Shown here: piece after piece, positions 1 through 11,102 of the stretch
How the letters are laid out: each line of letters begins with the position of its first letter
Position numbering within the stretch: the first letter of the stretch is position 1
Notes under the pieces: generated by a model
Database searches by the model: none
Told to the model about the DNA's origin: nothing
Seen by the model: only the letters and a program-made list of their open reading frames with translations
Source of the DNA: Pseudomonas shahriarae
Lineage (GTDB): Bacteria > Pseudomonadota > Gammaproteobacteria > Pseudomonadales > Pseudomonadaceae
DNA: 64,000 nt
Reading direction: 5' to 3'
Assembly (NCBI RefSeq): GCF_014268455.2
Contig: NZ_CP077085.1
Location: 5,125,001 to 5,189,000, forward strand
Translations under genes and position numbers: made by a program

Positions 1-978
1 CATAAAGCGCGCCTGCAGTTTGTCATCGACAACCTCGGCCTGGCGATGGACGTGGAGCTGTTGATCCGCTCCCACGACCGCCAGACCGGCCGCACCGGCT
101 GCCAGTTCCAGAACCTGGATGCCCAGGATATTTCCACCCTGCGGCACCTGATCACTTCGCACCTGTCCGGCGATATCGTGACCATGGGCGATGTACTGGC
201 GACCCTGCAGCGCGACAACTTCACCAAGGCACGCAAGGTCAAGGACAGCGGCAGCGGCATGAGCGCCTTTGGTCGCCTGCGCGCCGTGACGTTCAGCCTG
301 GCGATCTTCCTGGTGGGCCTGGCGGCATTCGGGTTTGTGTTCAAGTCGGTGTATGGCATGTACTTCGTCAGTCATGCCCAGGCCGGCCTGGTCAGCGTGC
401 CGGGGATGAACGTCACGATGCCCCGCGACGGCACCGTGCAAAGCCTGATCAAAGACAACGGCGTTGCCGCCAAAGGCGCGCCACTGGCGACCTTCAGCAC
501 CAGCATGCTGGATGTGCTCAAGGGCCACCTGGACGAAGACCAGCTGCAACCGGCCAAGGTCGAAGAGCTGTTCGGCAAGCAAATGACCGGCACCCTGACC
601 TCCCCTTGCGACTGCATCGTCGCCCAGCAACTGGTGGCCGATGGTCAATACGCGAGCAAGGGTGATGTGATCTTCCAACTGGTGCCGCGCGGCAGCCAGG
701 CGAATGTCGAGGCGCGCTTCTCCTATCGCCAGTTCGGCGACGTGCGCCCAGGCACCCCGGTGAGCTTCCAGGTCGCCGATGAAGAACAGACCCGCACCGG
801 CACCATCGTCAGCAGCACCAGCCTCAACAGCGCCGACCTGTCCTCGGATATCCGCGTGCAGATCAAGCCCGATGCCCCGCTGGACAGCGCCTATGCCGGC
901 CGCCCCGTGGAAGTGACCAGCGACCGTGGTCCGTCCCTGAACTGGCTGATTGATAAAGCCATGGCTGCTGGTTTGTAA
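1..978 (+). CDS. alg44: Alginate biosynthesis protein Alg44 (5' end outside window)
   Basis: The frame is open from base 1, so the start codon and about 60 residues lie upstream. The first visible residues are the tail of a PilZ domain, the c-di-GMP receptor module of Alg44; its RxxxR motif must be in the missing part. A single membrane segment follows (about residues 85-115 of the visible protein), then a periplasmic HlyD/membrane-fusion-like region. In the known family, Alg44 binds c-di-GMP in the cytoplasm to activate the polymerase Alg8 and its periplasmic part bridges to the outer-membrane complex. The stop is followed after 14 bp by the algK start, and the gene order alg44-algK-algE-algG-algX matches the canonical operon. 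Identity is firm from context and architecture. Confidence 0.93.
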   Translation, partial: HKARLQFVIDNLGLAMDVELLIRSHDRQTGRTGCQFQNLDAQDISTLRHLITSHLSGDIVTMGDVLATLQRDNFTKARKVKDSGSGMSAFGRLRAVTFSLAIFLVGLAAFGFVFKSVYGMYFVSHAQAGLVSVPGMNVTMPRDGTVQSLIKDNGVAAKGAPLATFSTSMLDVLKGHLDEDQLQPAKVEELFGKQMTGTLTSPCDCIVAQQLVADGQYASKGDVIFQLVPRGSQANVEARFSYRQFGDVRPGTPVSFQVADEEQTRTGTIVSSTSLNSADLSSDIRVQIKPDAPLDSAYAGRPVEVTSDRGPSLNWLIDKAMAAGL

Positions 979-992
979 GCGAGGATTTGCCT

Positions 993-2522
993 GTGAACCC
1001 TATTTCAAGAACAACACAATCCTTGTGGGAGCCCACTTCTGTGGGAGCCGGGCTTGCCCGCGATAGCATCGATTCGGTGCAGCAGATGCACCGCGGCGAT
1101 GCCATCGCAGGCAAGCCAGCTCCCACAAAAGCTCGCTCCCCCTTGCGACCTGTGGCGCTGCTGGCATTGGCCGTCACACTGGCCGGTTGCGCCGGCCTGC
1201 CCGACCAGCGCCTGGCCAATGAAGCCCTCAAGCGGGGCGACACCGCCACCGCCGCGCAGAACTACCAGCAACTGGCAGAGCTGGGCTACAGCGAAGCCCA
1301 GGTCGGCCTGGCCGATATCCAGGTCGGCAGCCGTGACCCGGCGCAGATCAAGCAAGCCGAAGCCACCTACCGTGCGGCCGCCGATATTTCGCCCCGCGCC
1401 CAGGCCCGTCTCGGTCGTCTGCTGGTGGCCAAGCCCGGCGCCACCGAAGCCGAGCACCGCGAAGCCGAAGGCCTGCTGAAAAAAGCCTTTGCCAATGGCG
1501 AAGGCAACACCCTGATCCCGCTGGCCATGCTGTACCTGCAATACCCCCACGATTTCCCCAGCGTCAACGCGCAGCAGCAGATTGATACCTGGCGCTCCGC
1601 CGGCTACCCGGAAGCCGGCCTGGCACAGGTGCTGCTGTACCGCACCCAGGGCACCTACGATCAGCACCTGGATGACATCGAAAAAATCTGCAAGGCCGCG
1701 CTGAACAGCACCGATATCTGCTACGTCGAACTGGCCACTGTCTACCAGAAGCGCGAGCAACCGGAGCAACAGGCCGAACTGCTCAAGCAGATGGAAGCCG
1801 GCTACAGCCGTGGCACCGTCAGCGCCCAGCGGGTCGACAGTGTGGCCCGTGTGCTGGGCGATGCCTCATTGGGCAAGACCGATGAAAAAAGCGCCCAGGC
1901 CCTGCTGGAAAAAATCGCCCCTGGCTACCCGGCGTCCTGGGTCAGCCTCGCGCAACTGCTCTACGACTTCCCGGAACTGGGCGACGTCGAGCAGATGATG
2001 AAGTACCTCGACAACGGCCGCGCCGCCGACCAGCCCCGCGCCGAGTTGCTGCTGGGCAAGCTCTACTACGAAGGCAAGTGGGTGCCGGCCGATGCCAAGG
2101 CCGCCGAAGCCCACTTCCAGAATGCCCAGGGCCGGGAAGTGGCCGCCGATTACTACCTCGGCCAGATCTATCGCCGTGGCTACCTGGGCCAGGTCTACCC
2201 GCAAAAAGCCCTGGATCACTTGCTGACGGCGGCGCGCAACGGCCAGAACAGCGCCGACTTCGCTATCGCCCAGCTGTTTTCCCAAGGCAAGGGCACCCAG
2301 CCCGACCCGCTCAACGCCTATGTGTTCAGCCAATTGGCGAAGCGCCAGGACACGCCGCAGGCCAATGAACTGGCCGCGCAACTCGAACAACAACTGCCGC
2401 CCGCCCAGCGCGCCGAGGGCCAGCGCCTGCTGCAACAAGAGCTGGCCGCCCGTGGTGCCTTGAGCCAAAGCACGCTGCAACTGCACGCCCTGCAAGAAGA
2501 AGACGGCGAGGAATCCCTATGA
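993..2522 (+). CDS. algK: Alginate outer-membrane lipoprotein AlgK (TPR/Sel1 repeats), with repeat-derived N-terminal extension
   Basis: AlgK is a periplasmic outer-membrane lipoprotein of Sel1/TPR-like helical repeats that helps localise the porin AlgE and scaffold the secretion complex. From the lipobox (LAGC, then AGLPDQRL) onward the protein follows the AlgK family to its end, including the YLGQIYRRG repeat region. I chose GTG at 993 because GAGG lies 8-9 bases upstream; TTG at 987 is in frame and also possible. Between this start and the signal peptide hydrophobic core there are about 45 extra codons that coincide with a REP doublet (1020-1128), so the lipobox Cys falls near residue 66 rather than around 25-30. 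An internal ATG at 1086 could also start translation. The stop overlaps the algE start (ATGA). Confidence 0.9.
   Translation: MNPISRTTQSLWEPTSVGAGLARDSIDSVQQMHRGDAIAGKPAPTKARSPLRPVALLALAVTLAGCAGLPDQRLANEALKRGDTATAAQNYQQLAELGYSEAQVGLADIQVGSRDPAQIKQAEATYRAAADISPRAQARLGRLLVAKPGATEAEHREAEGLLKKAFANGEGNTLIPLAMLYLQYPHDFPSVNAQQQIDTWRSAGYPEAGLAQVLLYRTQGTYDQHLDDIEKICKAALNSTDICYVELATVYQKREQPEQQAELLKQMEAGYSRGTVSAQRVDSVARVLGDASLGKTDEKSAQALLEKIAPGYPASWVSLAQLLYDFPELGDVEQMMKYLDNGRAADQPRAELLLGKLYYEGKWVPADAKAAEAHFQNAQGREVAADYYLGQIYRRGYLGQVYPQKALDHLLTAARNGQNSADFAIAQLFSQGKGTQPDPLNAYVFSQLAKRQDTPQANELAAQLEQQLPPAQRAEGQRLLQQELAARGALSQSTLQLHALQEEDGEESL
1020..1128. repeat. REP doublet (REPIN-like) inside the 5' coding region of algK
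   Basis: A forward arm (TGTGGGAGCCGGGCTTGCC, from 1040) and an inverted arm ending near 1127 (reverse complement TGTGGGAGCTGGCTTGCC) face each other around a short spacer. A partial extra copy of the GTGGGAGC motif precedes them at about 1024. These arms match the palindromic REP family that recurs at 11784, 26332 and 27443. The doublet lies wholly within the open frame of algK and contains no in-frame stop. REP doublets are usually intergenic, so the location is unusual. Confidence 0.85.
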
Positions 2523-4006
2523 AACTCAATCCATTCGTCAAGGCCGGTATTGGCCTGACCTTCGCCCTGCTGTGGTCGTGCCCGACCCTGGCCGCGCTGA
2601 CCGAAGACAAGAACTTCGGCCTGGACGTGAAAGTCACCGGCCAGTCCGAAGACGACCGCGACCTGGGCACGCAAAAAGGCGGCGACGTCAACGGCATCGG
2701 CCTGGATGTGCGCCCGTGGATCTACGGTGAAAGCGGCGCCTGGAGCGCCTACGCCATGGGCCAGGCGGTGGCGTCCAGCGACATCATCGAGACCGACACC
2801 CTGCAACAGTCCGATGGCGACACCACCGAGCAATCGAGCAACAACGACCGCAAGACCAAGAAAAACTACCTGGCCCTGCGTGAGTTCTGGGTCGGCTACA
2901 GCGGCTTCACCCCCTACCCCGGCGAGATCCTCAAGCTGGGCCGCCAGCGCCTGCGCAATGATGACGGGCAATGGCGCGACACCAACATCGAAGCGCTGAA
3001 CTGGACCTTCGACACCACCCTGCTCAAGGCCAATGTCGGCGCCGCCGAACGCTTCAGCGAGTACCGCACCGACCTCAAGGAACTGTCCCCCGAAGACAAG
3101 GACCGCCAGCACTTCTACGCCGACGCGGCCTACCAGTGGACCCCGGGCCATTGGGTTGGCGTGCGCGGTCATCACAGCCATGACGACGGCAAGCTCGACT
3201 ACCCGCAACCGGGCGTGGCCGCCGATTCGCTGGACAAGCGCCAGAACGGCGACCTGACCTGGCTCGGCATTGAGGCCAACAGCGACGCTTATAACTGGCG
3301 CAACACCAACACCGTCAACTACTGGGCCAGCGTCACCGGCATGCAGGGCGACCGTAGCAACGTCAACGCGCTGAACGCCGACGGTAGCCGCCCGGCCAAC
3401 GCCAAGCGCAATACCGATGTGGATGGCTGGGCCACCGACCTGGGGGTGCGCCTGCGCCTCGACCCGCAGTGGCAAGTGGGTGCGGCCTATGCCCGCGCCA
3501 GTGCCGACTACGAGCAGAACGGCCTGCAAAGCAACCGCTCGAACTTCACCGGCACCCAATCGCGGATGCATCGTTTTGGCGAGGCGTTTCGCGGCGAGAT
3601 GAACAATATGCAGTCCATGAGCCTGTTCGGTTCCTGGCAGTTGCGCGATGACTACGACGCCAGCCTGGTCTACCACAAGTTCTGGCGTGTGGACGGCAAC
3701 AAGCCAGTGGGCAGCAATGGCATCGACGCGGTGCAGAACAACTACGACGACGTCACCGGCGCCGTGCTGTCCAGCGCCTCCCTGCCCCTGGAAGACGGTA
3801 AGAAAGACCTTGGCCAGGAGATGGACCTGGTGGTCACCAAGTACTTCAAGAAGGGCCTGCTGCCCGCCGCCCTCAGCCAGTCGATCGACGAACCGTCGGC
3901 CCTGGTGCGCTTTCGTGGCGGTGTGTTCAAACCGGGCGACGCCTATGGCAAGCAAGTCGACTCGTACATGCACCGCGCCTTTGTCGATGTGATCTGGCGT
4001 TTCTGA
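2519..4006 (+). CDS. algE: Alginate outer-membrane porin AlgE
   Basis: This 495-residue protein begins with a signal peptide (hydrophobic stretch about residues 10-26, cleavage after the Ala-Ala region) and continues as alternating aromatic/polar strands ending in the outer-membrane Phe signature (VDVIWRF). AlgE is the 18-stranded beta-barrel through which anionic alginate leaves the cell, and the length is as expected. The ATG overlaps the algK stop by four bases, implying translational coupling with its lipoprotein partner. Position between algK and algG is canonical. Confidence 0.95.
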   Translation: MKLNPFVKAGIGLTFALLWSCPTLAALTEDKNFGLDVKVTGQSEDDRDLGTQKGGDVNGIGLDVRPWIYGESGAWSAYAMGQAVASSDIIETDTLQQSDGDTTEQSSNNDRKTKKNYLALREFWVGYSGFTPYPGEILKLGRQRLRNDDGQWRDTNIEALNWTFDTTLLKANVGAAERFSEYRTDLKELSPEDKDRQHFYADAAYQWTPGHWVGVRGHHSHDDGKLDYPQPGVAADSLDKRQNGDLTWLGIEANSDAYNWRNTNTVNYWASVTGMQGDRSNVNALNADGSRPANAKRNTDVDGWATDLGVRLRLDPQWQVGAAYARASADYEQNGLQSNRSNFTGTQSRMHRFGEAFRGEMNNMQSMSLFGSWQLRDDYDASLVYHKFWRVDGNKPVGSNGIDAVQNNYDDVTGAVLSSASLPLEDGKKDLGQEMDLVVTKYFKKGLLPAALSQSIDEPSALVRFRGGVFKPGDAYGKQVDSYMHRAFVDVIWRF

Positions 4007-4020
4007 TGGGAGCCTGCGCA

Positions 4021-5595
4021 ATGAATCCTCACGCCCTCAAAGGCTCGGCCCTGCTCGCTGCGGCAATGCTGCTGGCGTGCGCCCCGGCCTTTGCCAATGT
4101 CGAGCCGCAGGTCAAGGCGCCCACCCTCGCCAAGGAACTGCAACAGGCCAAGACCTACACCATCACCAGCCCGCCTACGGCGCCGCTGGAGATGGCCAAG
4201 CCGCCGCTGCCGGACCTCTCGGGCTACACCGCCGAAGCCTTGGCGAAAAAAATCGTGCGCAGCAAGGCCGGTAAGGTCAGCGTGCGCCGGATGATGCAGG
4301 AAAACGCCCTCAAGGACTTTATCGGCGGCGACAACAAGATGGCCGAATGGGTGGTGCGCCAGCACGGCATTCCCCAGGCGATCTTTATCGACGACGGCTA
4401 CATGAACCTCAAGGACCTGCTCAAGAAGGTGCCCAAGCAATACCTGAGCGAAACCTCTCCCGGCGTGTTCCTGGCCAGGCTGCCGATTGTGGTCGGCGAA
4501 AAAGGCATCCTCGAAATCGACGGGCAGACCCAGGAATTGCGCCTGTCCCAGGAAGCCGGCTCGTTCCTGGTCAACGACGGCCAGCTGTTTGTGCGCGACA
4601 CCAGGATCACCGGCTGGCGCGAGAAAACCAACGGCCCGGCGACCTTCCGCTCGCCCATGGAATTCCGCCCGTTCCTGCTGGCCTGGGGCGGTACCCAGAC
4701 CTATATCGTCAACAGCAAGATGGCCAGCTTCGGCTATGCCAACAGTAAGTCCTACGGTGTGAGTATTTCCCAGTACACGCCGAACATGGCCAAGGTCCTC
4801 AAGCGCCCGGAGCCGACCGGCTGGATTGTCGATTCCGAGTTCTCGGACATGTGGTACGGCTTCTACTGCTACGAGACCACCGGTTTTGTGATCAAGGGCA
4901 GCACCTACAAAGACAACATCGTCTACGGCATCGACCCCCACGACCGCTCCCACGGCCTGATCATTGCCGACAACACCGTGTACGGCACCAAGAAGAAGCA
5001 CGGCATCATTATTTCCCGTGAGGTCAACGACAGCTTCATCTTCAACAACCGCAGCTACGACAACAAGCTGTCGGGCCTGGTGATCGACCGTAACAGCGTG
5101 AACAACCTGATCGCCGACAACGAGATCTACCGCAACCACACCGACGGCATCACCCTCTATGAGAGCGGCGATAACCTGTTGTGGGGCAACAAGGTGATCA
5201 GCAACCGTCGCCACGGCATCCGTATCCGTAACAGCGTGAACATCCGCCTGTACGAGAACCTCGCCATGGCCAACGGCCTGACCGGGGTCTACGGCCATAT
5301 CAAGGACCTGACCGACACCGACCGCGACATCGCGCTCGACCCGTTCGACACCAAGGTCTCGCTGATCGTGGTTGGCGGCGAGCTGGCGGCCAATGGCAGC
5401 GGGCCGCTGTCCATCGACTCGCCGTTGAGCATCGAGCTGTACCGCGTGTCGATGCTCGCGCCGACCAAATCCAGTGGCATCAGCTTCTCCGGCGTTCTAG
5501 GTGAGCGCCAGGAAGAGATTCTCGACTTGCTGGTACGCCAGAAAAAAGCCGTGTTGATCGACCCTGTCGAACGCCAGACCCCATTGCAGGACTGA
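4021..5595 (+). CDS. algG: Poly(beta-D-mannuronate) C5-epimerase AlgG
   Basis: AlgG converts mannuronate to guluronate residues in the polymer in the periplasm and is also part of the export scaffold. The protein has a signal peptide and a long right-handed parallel beta-helix region with repeated 'NNxxYDN / ADNxIYxN / GNKVISN' turns (about residues 240-420). The catalytic DPHD motif lies at about residues 305-308 in YGIDPHDRSHG. ATG 4021 is preferred, with GGGAGC nine bases upstream; ATG 4006 is in frame but overlaps the algE stop and has no ribosome site. Length is about 524 residues, as in the family. Confidence 0.95.
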   Translation: MNPHALKGSALLAAAMLLACAPAFANVEPQVKAPTLAKELQQAKTYTITSPPTAPLEMAKPPLPDLSGYTAEALAKKIVRSKAGKVSVRRMMQENALKDFIGGDNKMAEWVVRQHGIPQAIFIDDGYMNLKDLLKKVPKQYLSETSPGVFLARLPIVVGEKGILEIDGQTQELRLSQEAGSFLVNDGQLFVRDTRITGWREKTNGPATFRSPMEFRPFLLAWGGTQTYIVNSKMASFGYANSKSYGVSISQYTPNMAKVLKRPEPTGWIVDSEFSDMWYGFYCYETTGFVIKGSTYKDNIVYGIDPHDRSHGLIIADNTVYGTKKKHGIIISREVNDSFIFNNRSYDNKLSGLVIDRNSVNNLIADNEIYRNHTDGITLYESGDNLLWGNKVISNRRHGIRIRNSVNIRLYENLAMANGLTGVYGHIKDLTDTDRDIALDPFDTKVSLIVVGGELAANGSGPLSIDSPLSIELYRVSMLAPTKSSGISFSGVLGERQEEILDLLVRQKKAVLIDPVERQTPLQD

Positions 5596-5606
5596 GGATG
5601 ACCTTT

Positions 5607-7055
5607 ATGCACCCACACATGATCAAGCTACTCAGCCTCTCGGGTTTGACCCTCGGCATCCTGGCCGCCAGCAGCGGCGTGCGCGCCGATGAAGCCCAGG
5701 CGCCGAGCTTTACCGCCGAGCCGTGCTGCAACCTGTGCCCCGAGGCCCACGACGCAAAGAACTACACCACCCGCTACCAGCAGAACTTCACCACCCTGGT
5801 ACAGGCCCAGGGCGACTGGCTGTTCCGTACCCAGGAAGACCTGCGCACCGAATTCGACACCACCCCGGCCGGCTACAAGCGCATGCAGCAACTGCGCGAT
5901 GCGTTCAAGAGCAAGGGCGTGGAACTGGTGGTGGTCTACCAGCCGACCCGTGGCCTGGTAAACCGCAACAAACTCAACCCGGCAGAGAAAGCCAGCTTCG
6001 ATTTCGACAAGGCCCTGGGCAACTACAAGAGCATGCTCGGGCGTTTTGCCAAGATGGGCTATGTGGTGCCGGACCTGTCGCCGCTGACCAACGAGCAATT
6101 GCCGGACGAACAGCCGGCCCACGACTTCTACTTCCGTGGCGACCAGCACTGGACCCCGTATGGCGCCCAGCGCACCGCCAAAATCGTCGGGGCCAAGGTG
6201 CGCGCCATGCCCGAGTTCGCCGGGATCCCCCAGCGTGAATTCGAGACCAACAAGTCCGGGCGCATGGGCAAGACCGGCACCCTGCACAACATGGCCGGGC
6301 AGCTGTGCGGCACCAGCTACGCGATCCAGTACATGGACCAGTTCAGCACCGAGCCCAAGGGCGAAGCGGCGGACGGCGACCTGTTCGGCGACTCCGGCAA
6401 CCCGCAGATCACCCTGGTGGGCACCAGCCACAGTGGCAAGAACTACAACTTCGCCGGCTTCCTGCAACAGGAAATCGGCGCCGACATCCTTAACGTCGCC
6501 TTCCCCGGCGGTGGCCTGGAAGGCTCGATGATCCAGTACCTGGGCAGCGAAGAATTCCAGAAGAGCCCACCGAAGATTCTGATCTGGGAATTCTCACCGC
6601 TGTATCGCCTCGACCAGGAAACCACCTATCGCCAGATGATGGCCCTGCTCGACAACGGCTGTGAGGGCAAGCCGGCGCAGATGAGCGCCAGCACCACCCT
6701 CAAGCCGGGCAAGAACGAGTTGATGGTTAACAGCAAGAACATGGACCTGCGCAACAGCCGTCATCAGGTCGACATTCGCTTCGCCGATCCCTCGGTGAAA
6801 ACCCTGCAAGCCACCCTCTGGTACATGAACGGGCGCCACGAGGACATCAAGATCGACAAACCCGAAACATCCGAGACAGACGGGCGTTTCGCCTTTGAAC
6901 TGCGCACCGATGAAGACTGGGCCTCGCAGAACCTGCTGGCCGTGGAAGTGCAGGGCCCCGAAGCGGGCGCTGCGGCGCAGAAAGTCGAAGCGAAAATTTG
7001 CACACGCAACGTATTCCCCGCGGGTGGTCAGCAGACTGCTTCCGCCGGGCAATGA
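5607..7055 (+). CDS. algX: Alginate O-acetyltransferase AlgX
   Basis: AlgX is the periplasmic enzyme that transfers acetyl groups to mannuronate residues. It combines an SGNH-hydrolase-like domain with a C-terminal carbohydrate-binding module (from about residue 345). The triad is visible: Asp179 and His181 in RGDQHW and Ser274 in GTSHSG, close to the positions reported for the P. aeruginosa enzyme. A signal peptide ends near RADEA. ATG 5607 has GAGG at a good distance; ATG 5598 is in frame but too close to it. The gene starts 11 bp after algG stops, and the next gene overlaps or abuts its end. Confidence 0.94.
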   Translation: MHPHMIKLLSLSGLTLGILAASSGVRADEAQAPSFTAEPCCNLCPEAHDAKNYTTRYQQNFTTLVQAQGDWLFRTQEDLRTEFDTTPAGYKRMQQLRDAFKSKGVELVVVYQPTRGLVNRNKLNPAEKASFDFDKALGNYKSMLGRFAKMGYVVPDLSPLTNEQLPDEQPAHDFYFRGDQHWTPYGAQRTAKIVGAKVRAMPEFAGIPQREFETNKSGRMGKTGTLHNMAGQLCGTSYAIQYMDQFSTEPKGEAADGDLFGDSGNPQITLVGTSHSGKNYNFAGFLQQEIGADILNVAFPGGGLEGSMIQYLGSEEFQKSPPKILIWEFSPLYRLDQETTYRQMMALLDNGCEGKPAQMSASTTLKPGKNELMVNSKNMDLRNSRHQVDIRFADPSVKTLQATLWYMNGRHEDIKIDKPETSETDGRFAFELRTDEDWASQNLLAVEVQGPEAGAAAQKVEAKICTRNVFPAGGQQTASAGQ

Positions 7056-7063
7056 GGTTACCT

Positions 7064-8164
7064 ATGCAGAAGTTATTGATTCCAACGTTGCTCGGCCTGG
7101 CGATATTTGCCGGCCACGCCAACGCCGCCGCGCCGCTGCGTCCGCCCCAGGGCTACTTCGCGCCGATTGAAGCGTTCAAGACCGGCGACTTCAAGAATGA
7201 CTGCGACGCCATGCCGACGCCCTACACCGGCTCGCTGCAGTTTCGCAGCAAATACGAAGGCTCCGACAAAGCCCGTTCGACCCTGAATGTGCAGTCGGAA
7301 AAAGCCTTTCGCGACAGCACCGCCGACATCACCAAACTGGAAAAAGACACCAGCAAGCGGGTGATGCAGTTCATGCGCGACGGTCGCCCGGAGCAATTGC
7401 AGTGCACGCTGAACTGGCTGGTGAGCTGGGCCAAGGCCGATGCGTTGATGTCCAAGGACTTCAACCACACCGGCAAGTCGATGCGCAAATGGGCGTTGGG
7501 CAGCATGGCGTCGGCCTATGTGCGCCTGAAGTTCTCCGAGTCGCAACCGCTGGCCAGGCACCCACAGGAATCGCAGTTGATCGAAGCCTGGTTCAACAAA
7601 CTGGCCGAGCAAGTGGTCAGCGACTGGGACAACCTGCCCCTGGAAAAAACCAACAACCATTCGTACTGGGCCGCCTGGTCGGTGATGGCCACATCCGTCG
7701 CCACCAACCGTCGCGACCTGTTCGATTGGGCGGTGAAGGAATACAAGGTCGGTGCCAATCAGGTCGACGCCCAGGGCTACCTGCCCAACGAACTCAAGCG
7801 CCAGCAACGGGCCTTGGCCTACCACAACTATGCGCTGCCACCGCTGGCGATGATCGCCAGTTTCGCCCTGGTCAATGGCGTGGATGTACGCCCGGAAAAC
7901 AACGGCGCACTCAAGCGCCTGGGCGACAAGGTGCTGGCCGGGGTCAAGGATCCGGAACTCTTCGAGCAGAAGAACGGCAAAGAGCAGGACATGCAGGATC
8001 TGGAGCAGGACTCGAAATTCGCCTGGCTGGAGCCCTTCTGCACCCTCTACACCTGCGCCCCGGAGGTACTGGAGCGCAAGCACGAGATGCAGCCGTTCAA
8101 GACCTTCCGCCTGGGTGGCGACCTGACCAAGGTCTACGACCCGGCGCATGAAAAAGGCAGTTAG
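7064..8164 (+). CDS. algL: Periplasmic alginate lyase AlgL (PL5 family)
   Basis: AlgL cleaves alginate by beta-elimination in the periplasm, clearing polymer that fails to be exported. The protein has a short signal peptide ending ANA, and the family motif NNHSYW at about residues 197-202, with the catalytic His at 199. Start ATG 7064 follows GAGG at 7054; ATG 7052 overlaps the algX stop and would add four residues. At about 366 residues the length is normal. It is followed by a hairpin-rich repeat (8170-8276) rather than directly by algI. Confidence 0.94.
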   Translation: MQKLLIPTLLGLAIFAGHANAAAPLRPPQGYFAPIEAFKTGDFKNDCDAMPTPYTGSLQFRSKYEGSDKARSTLNVQSEKAFRDSTADITKLEKDTSKRVMQFMRDGRPEQLQCTLNWLVSWAKADALMSKDFNHTGKSMRKWALGSMASAYVRLKFSESQPLARHPQESQLIEAWFNKLAEQVVSDWDNLPLEKTNNHSYWAAWSVMATSVATNRRDLFDWAVKEYKVGANQVDAQGYLPNELKRQQRALAYHNYALPPLAMIASFALVNGVDVRPENNGALKRLGDKVLAGVKDPELFEQKNGKEQDMQDLEQDSKFAWLEPFCTLYTCAPEVLERKHEMQPFKTFRLGGDLTKVYDPAHEKGS

Positions 8165-8169
8165 CCGCT

Positions 8170-8276
8170 GATCGTTCCCACGCTCCGCGTGGGAATGCAG
8201 CACGGGACGCTCTGCGTCCCACAGCGTGACGCAGAGTGTCACAAGAGGCATTCCCACGCAGAGCGTGGGAACGATC
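8170..8276. repeat. Nested inverted-repeat array between algL and algI
   Basis: The outer arms GATCGTTCCCACGCT... and ...AGCGTGGGAACGATC are perfect inverted copies. Within the element four smaller hairpins follow one another: TTCCCACGC/GCGTGGGAA, GGGACGC/GCGTCCC, GTGACGC/.. GTCAC and a second TTCCCACGC/GCGTGGGAA. The sequence resembles a dispersed repeat of the fluorescens group. It lies inside the operon 6 bp after algL and about 75 bp before algI, where the transcript could form a long stable stem. Confidence 0.85.
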
Positions 8277-8351
8277 GCCCTCCCCGGTTTTCGTGGGGGG
8301 TTTGGGGGGGCCGTTGGCCCTTGACTGTTGGTTAAACATGGAGAGATCGGG

Positions 8352-9884
8352 ATGGTTTTCTCGTCCAATGTGTTCCTGTTTCTGTTCTTGCCGATCTTTC
8401 TCGGCTTGTACTATTTGAGCGGGCAACGCTATCGCAATCTGCTGCTGCTGATTGCCAGTTATGTGTTCTACGCCTGGTGGCGAGTGGACTTCCTGGCGCT
8501 GTTCGCCGCCGTGACCCTGTGGAACTACTGGATCGGCCTCAAGGTCGGTGCCGCAGGCGTGCGCACCAAGCCGGCCCAGCGCTGGCTGCTGCTCGGCGTG
8601 GCGGTCGACCTGTGCATCCTCGGCTACTTCAAGTACGCCAACTTCGGCGTCGACAGCATCAATCTGATGATGAAATCGGCGGGCCTGGAGCCGTTTATCC
8701 TGACCCACGTGCTGCTGCCGATCGGGATCTCGTTCTACATCTTCGAGTCCATCAGCTACATCATCGACGTGTACCGCGGCGACACCCCGGCCACCCGCAA
8801 CCTCATCGACTTTGCGGCGTTCGTGGCGATCTTCCCGCACTTGATTGCCGGCCCGGTGCTGCGTTTTCGTGACCTGGCCGACCAGTTCAACAACCGCACC
8901 CACACCCTGGATAAATTCTCCGAGGGCTGCACGCGGTTCATGCAGGGTTTTATCAAGAAGGTGTTTATCGCCGACACCCTGGCGGTGGTGGCCGACCATT
9001 GCTTTGCCCTGCAAAACCCCACCACCGGCGACGCCTGGCTCGGCGCGCTGGCGTATACCGCGCAGCTGTATTTCGACTTCTCCGGCTACAGCGACATGGC
9101 GATCGGTCTGGGCTTGATGATGGGCTTCCGCTTTATGGAAAACTTCAAGCAGCCGTATATCAGCCAGTCGATCACCGAGTTCTGGCGGCGCTGGCATATC
9201 AGCCTGTCCACCTGGCTGCGTGACTACCTGTACATCACCCTGGGCGGCAACCGCAAAGGCACGCTGACCACTTATCGCAACCTGTTCCTGACCATGCTGC
9301 TCGGTGGCCTGTGGCACGGCGCGAACATCACCTACATCGTCTGGGGCGCCTGGCACGGCATGTGGCTGGCGATTGAAAAAGCCATCGGCCTCAACACCTC
9401 GCCACGTAGCTTCAACCCGGTGCGCTGGGCCTTCACCTTCCTGCTGGTGGTGATGGGCTGGGTGATCTTCCGTGCCGAAAACCTGCACGTCGCCGGGCGC
9501 ATGTACGGCGCGATGTTCAGCTTTGGCGAGTGGTCGCTGTCGGAACTCAACCGCGCCAACCTGACGGGCCTGCAAGTGGCAACCATGGTGGTGGCCTACG
9601 CCACGCTGGCGTTCTTCGGCCTGCGCGACTTCTACAACAATCGCCCGGCCGACAAGGCCAAGCCGGCTGATCCGAGCCTGATCAAGGCAGTGCCTGGCGA
9701 CACCCCCGGCAGCATCCAGGAGCCCGGTTTCAGCGTCGGCAGCAACGCCGCCGTGCAACCGGCCTACTGGACCGCCGACTGGCCCCGCTATGCCATGCGC
9801 GCGGTGATCCTGCTGCTGTTTGTGGCTTCGATTCTGAAACTCTCGGCGCAAAGCTTCTCGCCGTTCCTTTACTTCCAGTTCTGA
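8352..9884 (+). CDS. algI: Alginate O-acetylation membrane protein AlgI (MBOAT)
   Basis: AlgI is the membrane-bound O-acyltransferase that passes acetyl groups across the inner membrane to AlgJ/AlgX. The 510-residue protein is strongly hydrophobic with many membrane segments and carries the MBOAT pattern with a conserved His at residue 322 in GLWHGAN, the same position as the essential His of P. aeruginosa AlgI. Start ATG 8352 ([14 protein letters not shown]) has GAGAGATCGG just upstream; an in-frame upstream extension to 8328 is poorly supported. algJ follows after 11 bp. Confidence 0.95.
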   Translation: MVFSSNVFLFLFLPIFLGLYYLSGQRYRNLLLLIASYVFYAWWRVDFLALFAAVTLWNYWIGLKVGAAGVRTKPAQRWLLLGVAVDLCILGYFKYANFGVDSINLMMKSAGLEPFILTHVLLPIGISFYIFESISYIIDVYRGDTPATRNLIDFAAFVAIFPHLIAGPVLRFRDLADQFNNRTHTLDKFSEGCTRFMQGFIKKVFIADTLAVVADHCFALQNPTTGDAWLGALAYTAQLYFDFSGYSDMAIGLGLMMGFRFMENFKQPYISQSITEFWRRWHISLSTWLRDYLYITLGGNRKGTLTTYRNLFLTMLLGGLWHGANITYIVWGAWHGMWLAIEKAIGLNTSPRSFNPVRWAFTFLLVVMGWVIFRAENLHVAGRMYGAMFSFGEWSLSELNRANLTGLQVATMVVAYATLAFFGLRDFYNNRPADKAKPADPSLIKAVPGDTPGSIQEPGFSVGSNAAVQPAYWTADWPRYAMRAVILLLFVASILKLSAQSFSPFLYFQF

Positions 9885-9895
9885 GGGAGCCGACC

Positions 9896-11086
9896 ATGAC
9901 CCGTTCATTCCGCATCCTCTACGCCGCGCTGTTCATGGCCCTGCTTATGGCCCTGGGCGCGTGGTCGGTGCGCAGTTTCTTCGGTTTCAATACCAACGCC
10001 GAAGCCACCGTGCTCAACGGGCGCTGGGCCAAGGCCGTCGAGACCCATTACGACGACGAGTTCCCGATCAAGCGCCTGGGCACCAACCTCTGGGCCGCCC
10101 TGGACTACAAGCTGTTCAACGAAGGTCGTCCCGGCGTGGTGCTGGGTCGCGATCACTGGTTGTACAGCGACGAGGAGTTCAACCCCGCCGTCAACGAAGA
10201 GCAGAACCTGCAAGACAACTACGCCCTGGTCGAAGGCGTGCGCCAGACCCTCAAGGCCAAGGGCGTGCAGTTGGTGATGGCGATTGTCCCGGCCAAGGTG
10301 CGCCTGTACCCGGAGCATCTGGGTGAAGTGCAACCGGCGAGCATTCATGCCGGGCTTTATCAGGACTTCCATGCGCGGGTTGCCGCCGACAAGATCCTCG
10401 CCCCCGACCTGCTGGGCCCGCTGCAACAGGCCAAGCTCCACGGCCAGCAGGTGTTCCTGCGCACCGACACCCACTGGACCCCGGATGGCGCCGAAGTCGC
10501 CGCCAAGCAGCTGGCCAGGACCATCAACGCCAAGACCCTGCTCAGCGGCGAGCCCCAGCGCTTTGTCACCGACGCCGAGGGCATCGCCCCCCACAGCGGT
10601 GACTTGCGCCTGTTCCTGCCCCTGGACCCATTGTTCGAAAACCTGATGCCGCCCAAGGAGCCCCTGCAAAAACGCGTGACCCACGCGGTGCAGGCCCAGG
10701 CCGCAGGCGACGACGCGCTGTTTGCCGACAGCGAGATGCCGGTGGCCCTGGTGGGCACCAGCTACAGCGCCAACCCCAACTGGAACTTCGTCGGCGCCCT
10801 GAAGCAAGCCCTGGGCAGCGAAGTGGTGAACTACTCCGAAGACGGCCACGGCCCGATCCTGCCGATGCTCAGCTACCTGAAAAGCGATGACTTCAAGAAC
10901 AGCCCGCCGCAAGTGCTGATCTGGGAGTTTCCGGAACGCTATCTGCCGGTGAACAACGAAATCGGCGAAGCCGACCCCGAGTGGGTCGCGCAGCTCAAAC
11001 AAGCCGGTACGCGCCAACAGAACATGGCAAGCAACACCCCAGTTAAAACCGAAAAATCCGAGACGCCCGACCGGGCGCAAAACTGA
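9896..11086 (+). CDS. algJ: Alginate O-acetylation protein AlgJ
   Basis: AlgJ is an SGNH-like acetyltransferase related to the N-terminal domain of AlgX, anchored to the periplasmic face of the inner membrane by an uncleaved N-terminal segment (about residues 8-28). The expected Asp191-x-His193 pair (DTHW) and Ser289 (GTSYS) are present at nearly the same positions as in P. aeruginosa. It acts with AlgI and AlgF in alginate acetylation. The Ser/Lys-rich last 30 residues look like a flexible tail. ATG 9896 has GAGGGAG upstream. Confidence 0.94.
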   Translation: MTRSFRILYAALFMALLMALGAWSVRSFFGFNTNAEATVLNGRWAKAVETHYDDEFPIKRLGTNLWAALDYKLFNEGRPGVVLGRDHWLYSDEEFNPAVNEEQNLQDNYALVEGVRQTLKAKGVQLVMAIVPAKVRLYPEHLGEVQPASIHAGLYQDFHARVAADKILAPDLLGPLQQAKLHGQQVFLRTDTHWTPDGAEVAAKQLARTINAKTLLSGEPQRFVTDAEGIAPHSGDLRLFLPLDPLFENLMPPKEPLQKRVTHAVQAQAAGDDALFADSEMPVALVGTSYSANPNWNFVGALKQALGSEVVNYSEDGHGPILPMLSYLKSDDFKNSPPQVLIWEFPERYLPVNNEIGEADPEWVAQLKQAGTRQQNMASNTPVKTEKSETPDRAQN

Positions 11087-11102
11087 AAGAGAGGTAACTC
11101 AC

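Noticed and set aside
2318..4021. A 567-codon - strand frame opposite algE
   Set aside because: Same GC-bias shadow effect; composition is unlike a protein and algE is well supported on the + strand.
8097..9908. A 603-codon - strand frame opposite algI
   Set aside because: Shadow of algI, running through the hairpin repeat at 8170-8276; no ribosome site and no domain.
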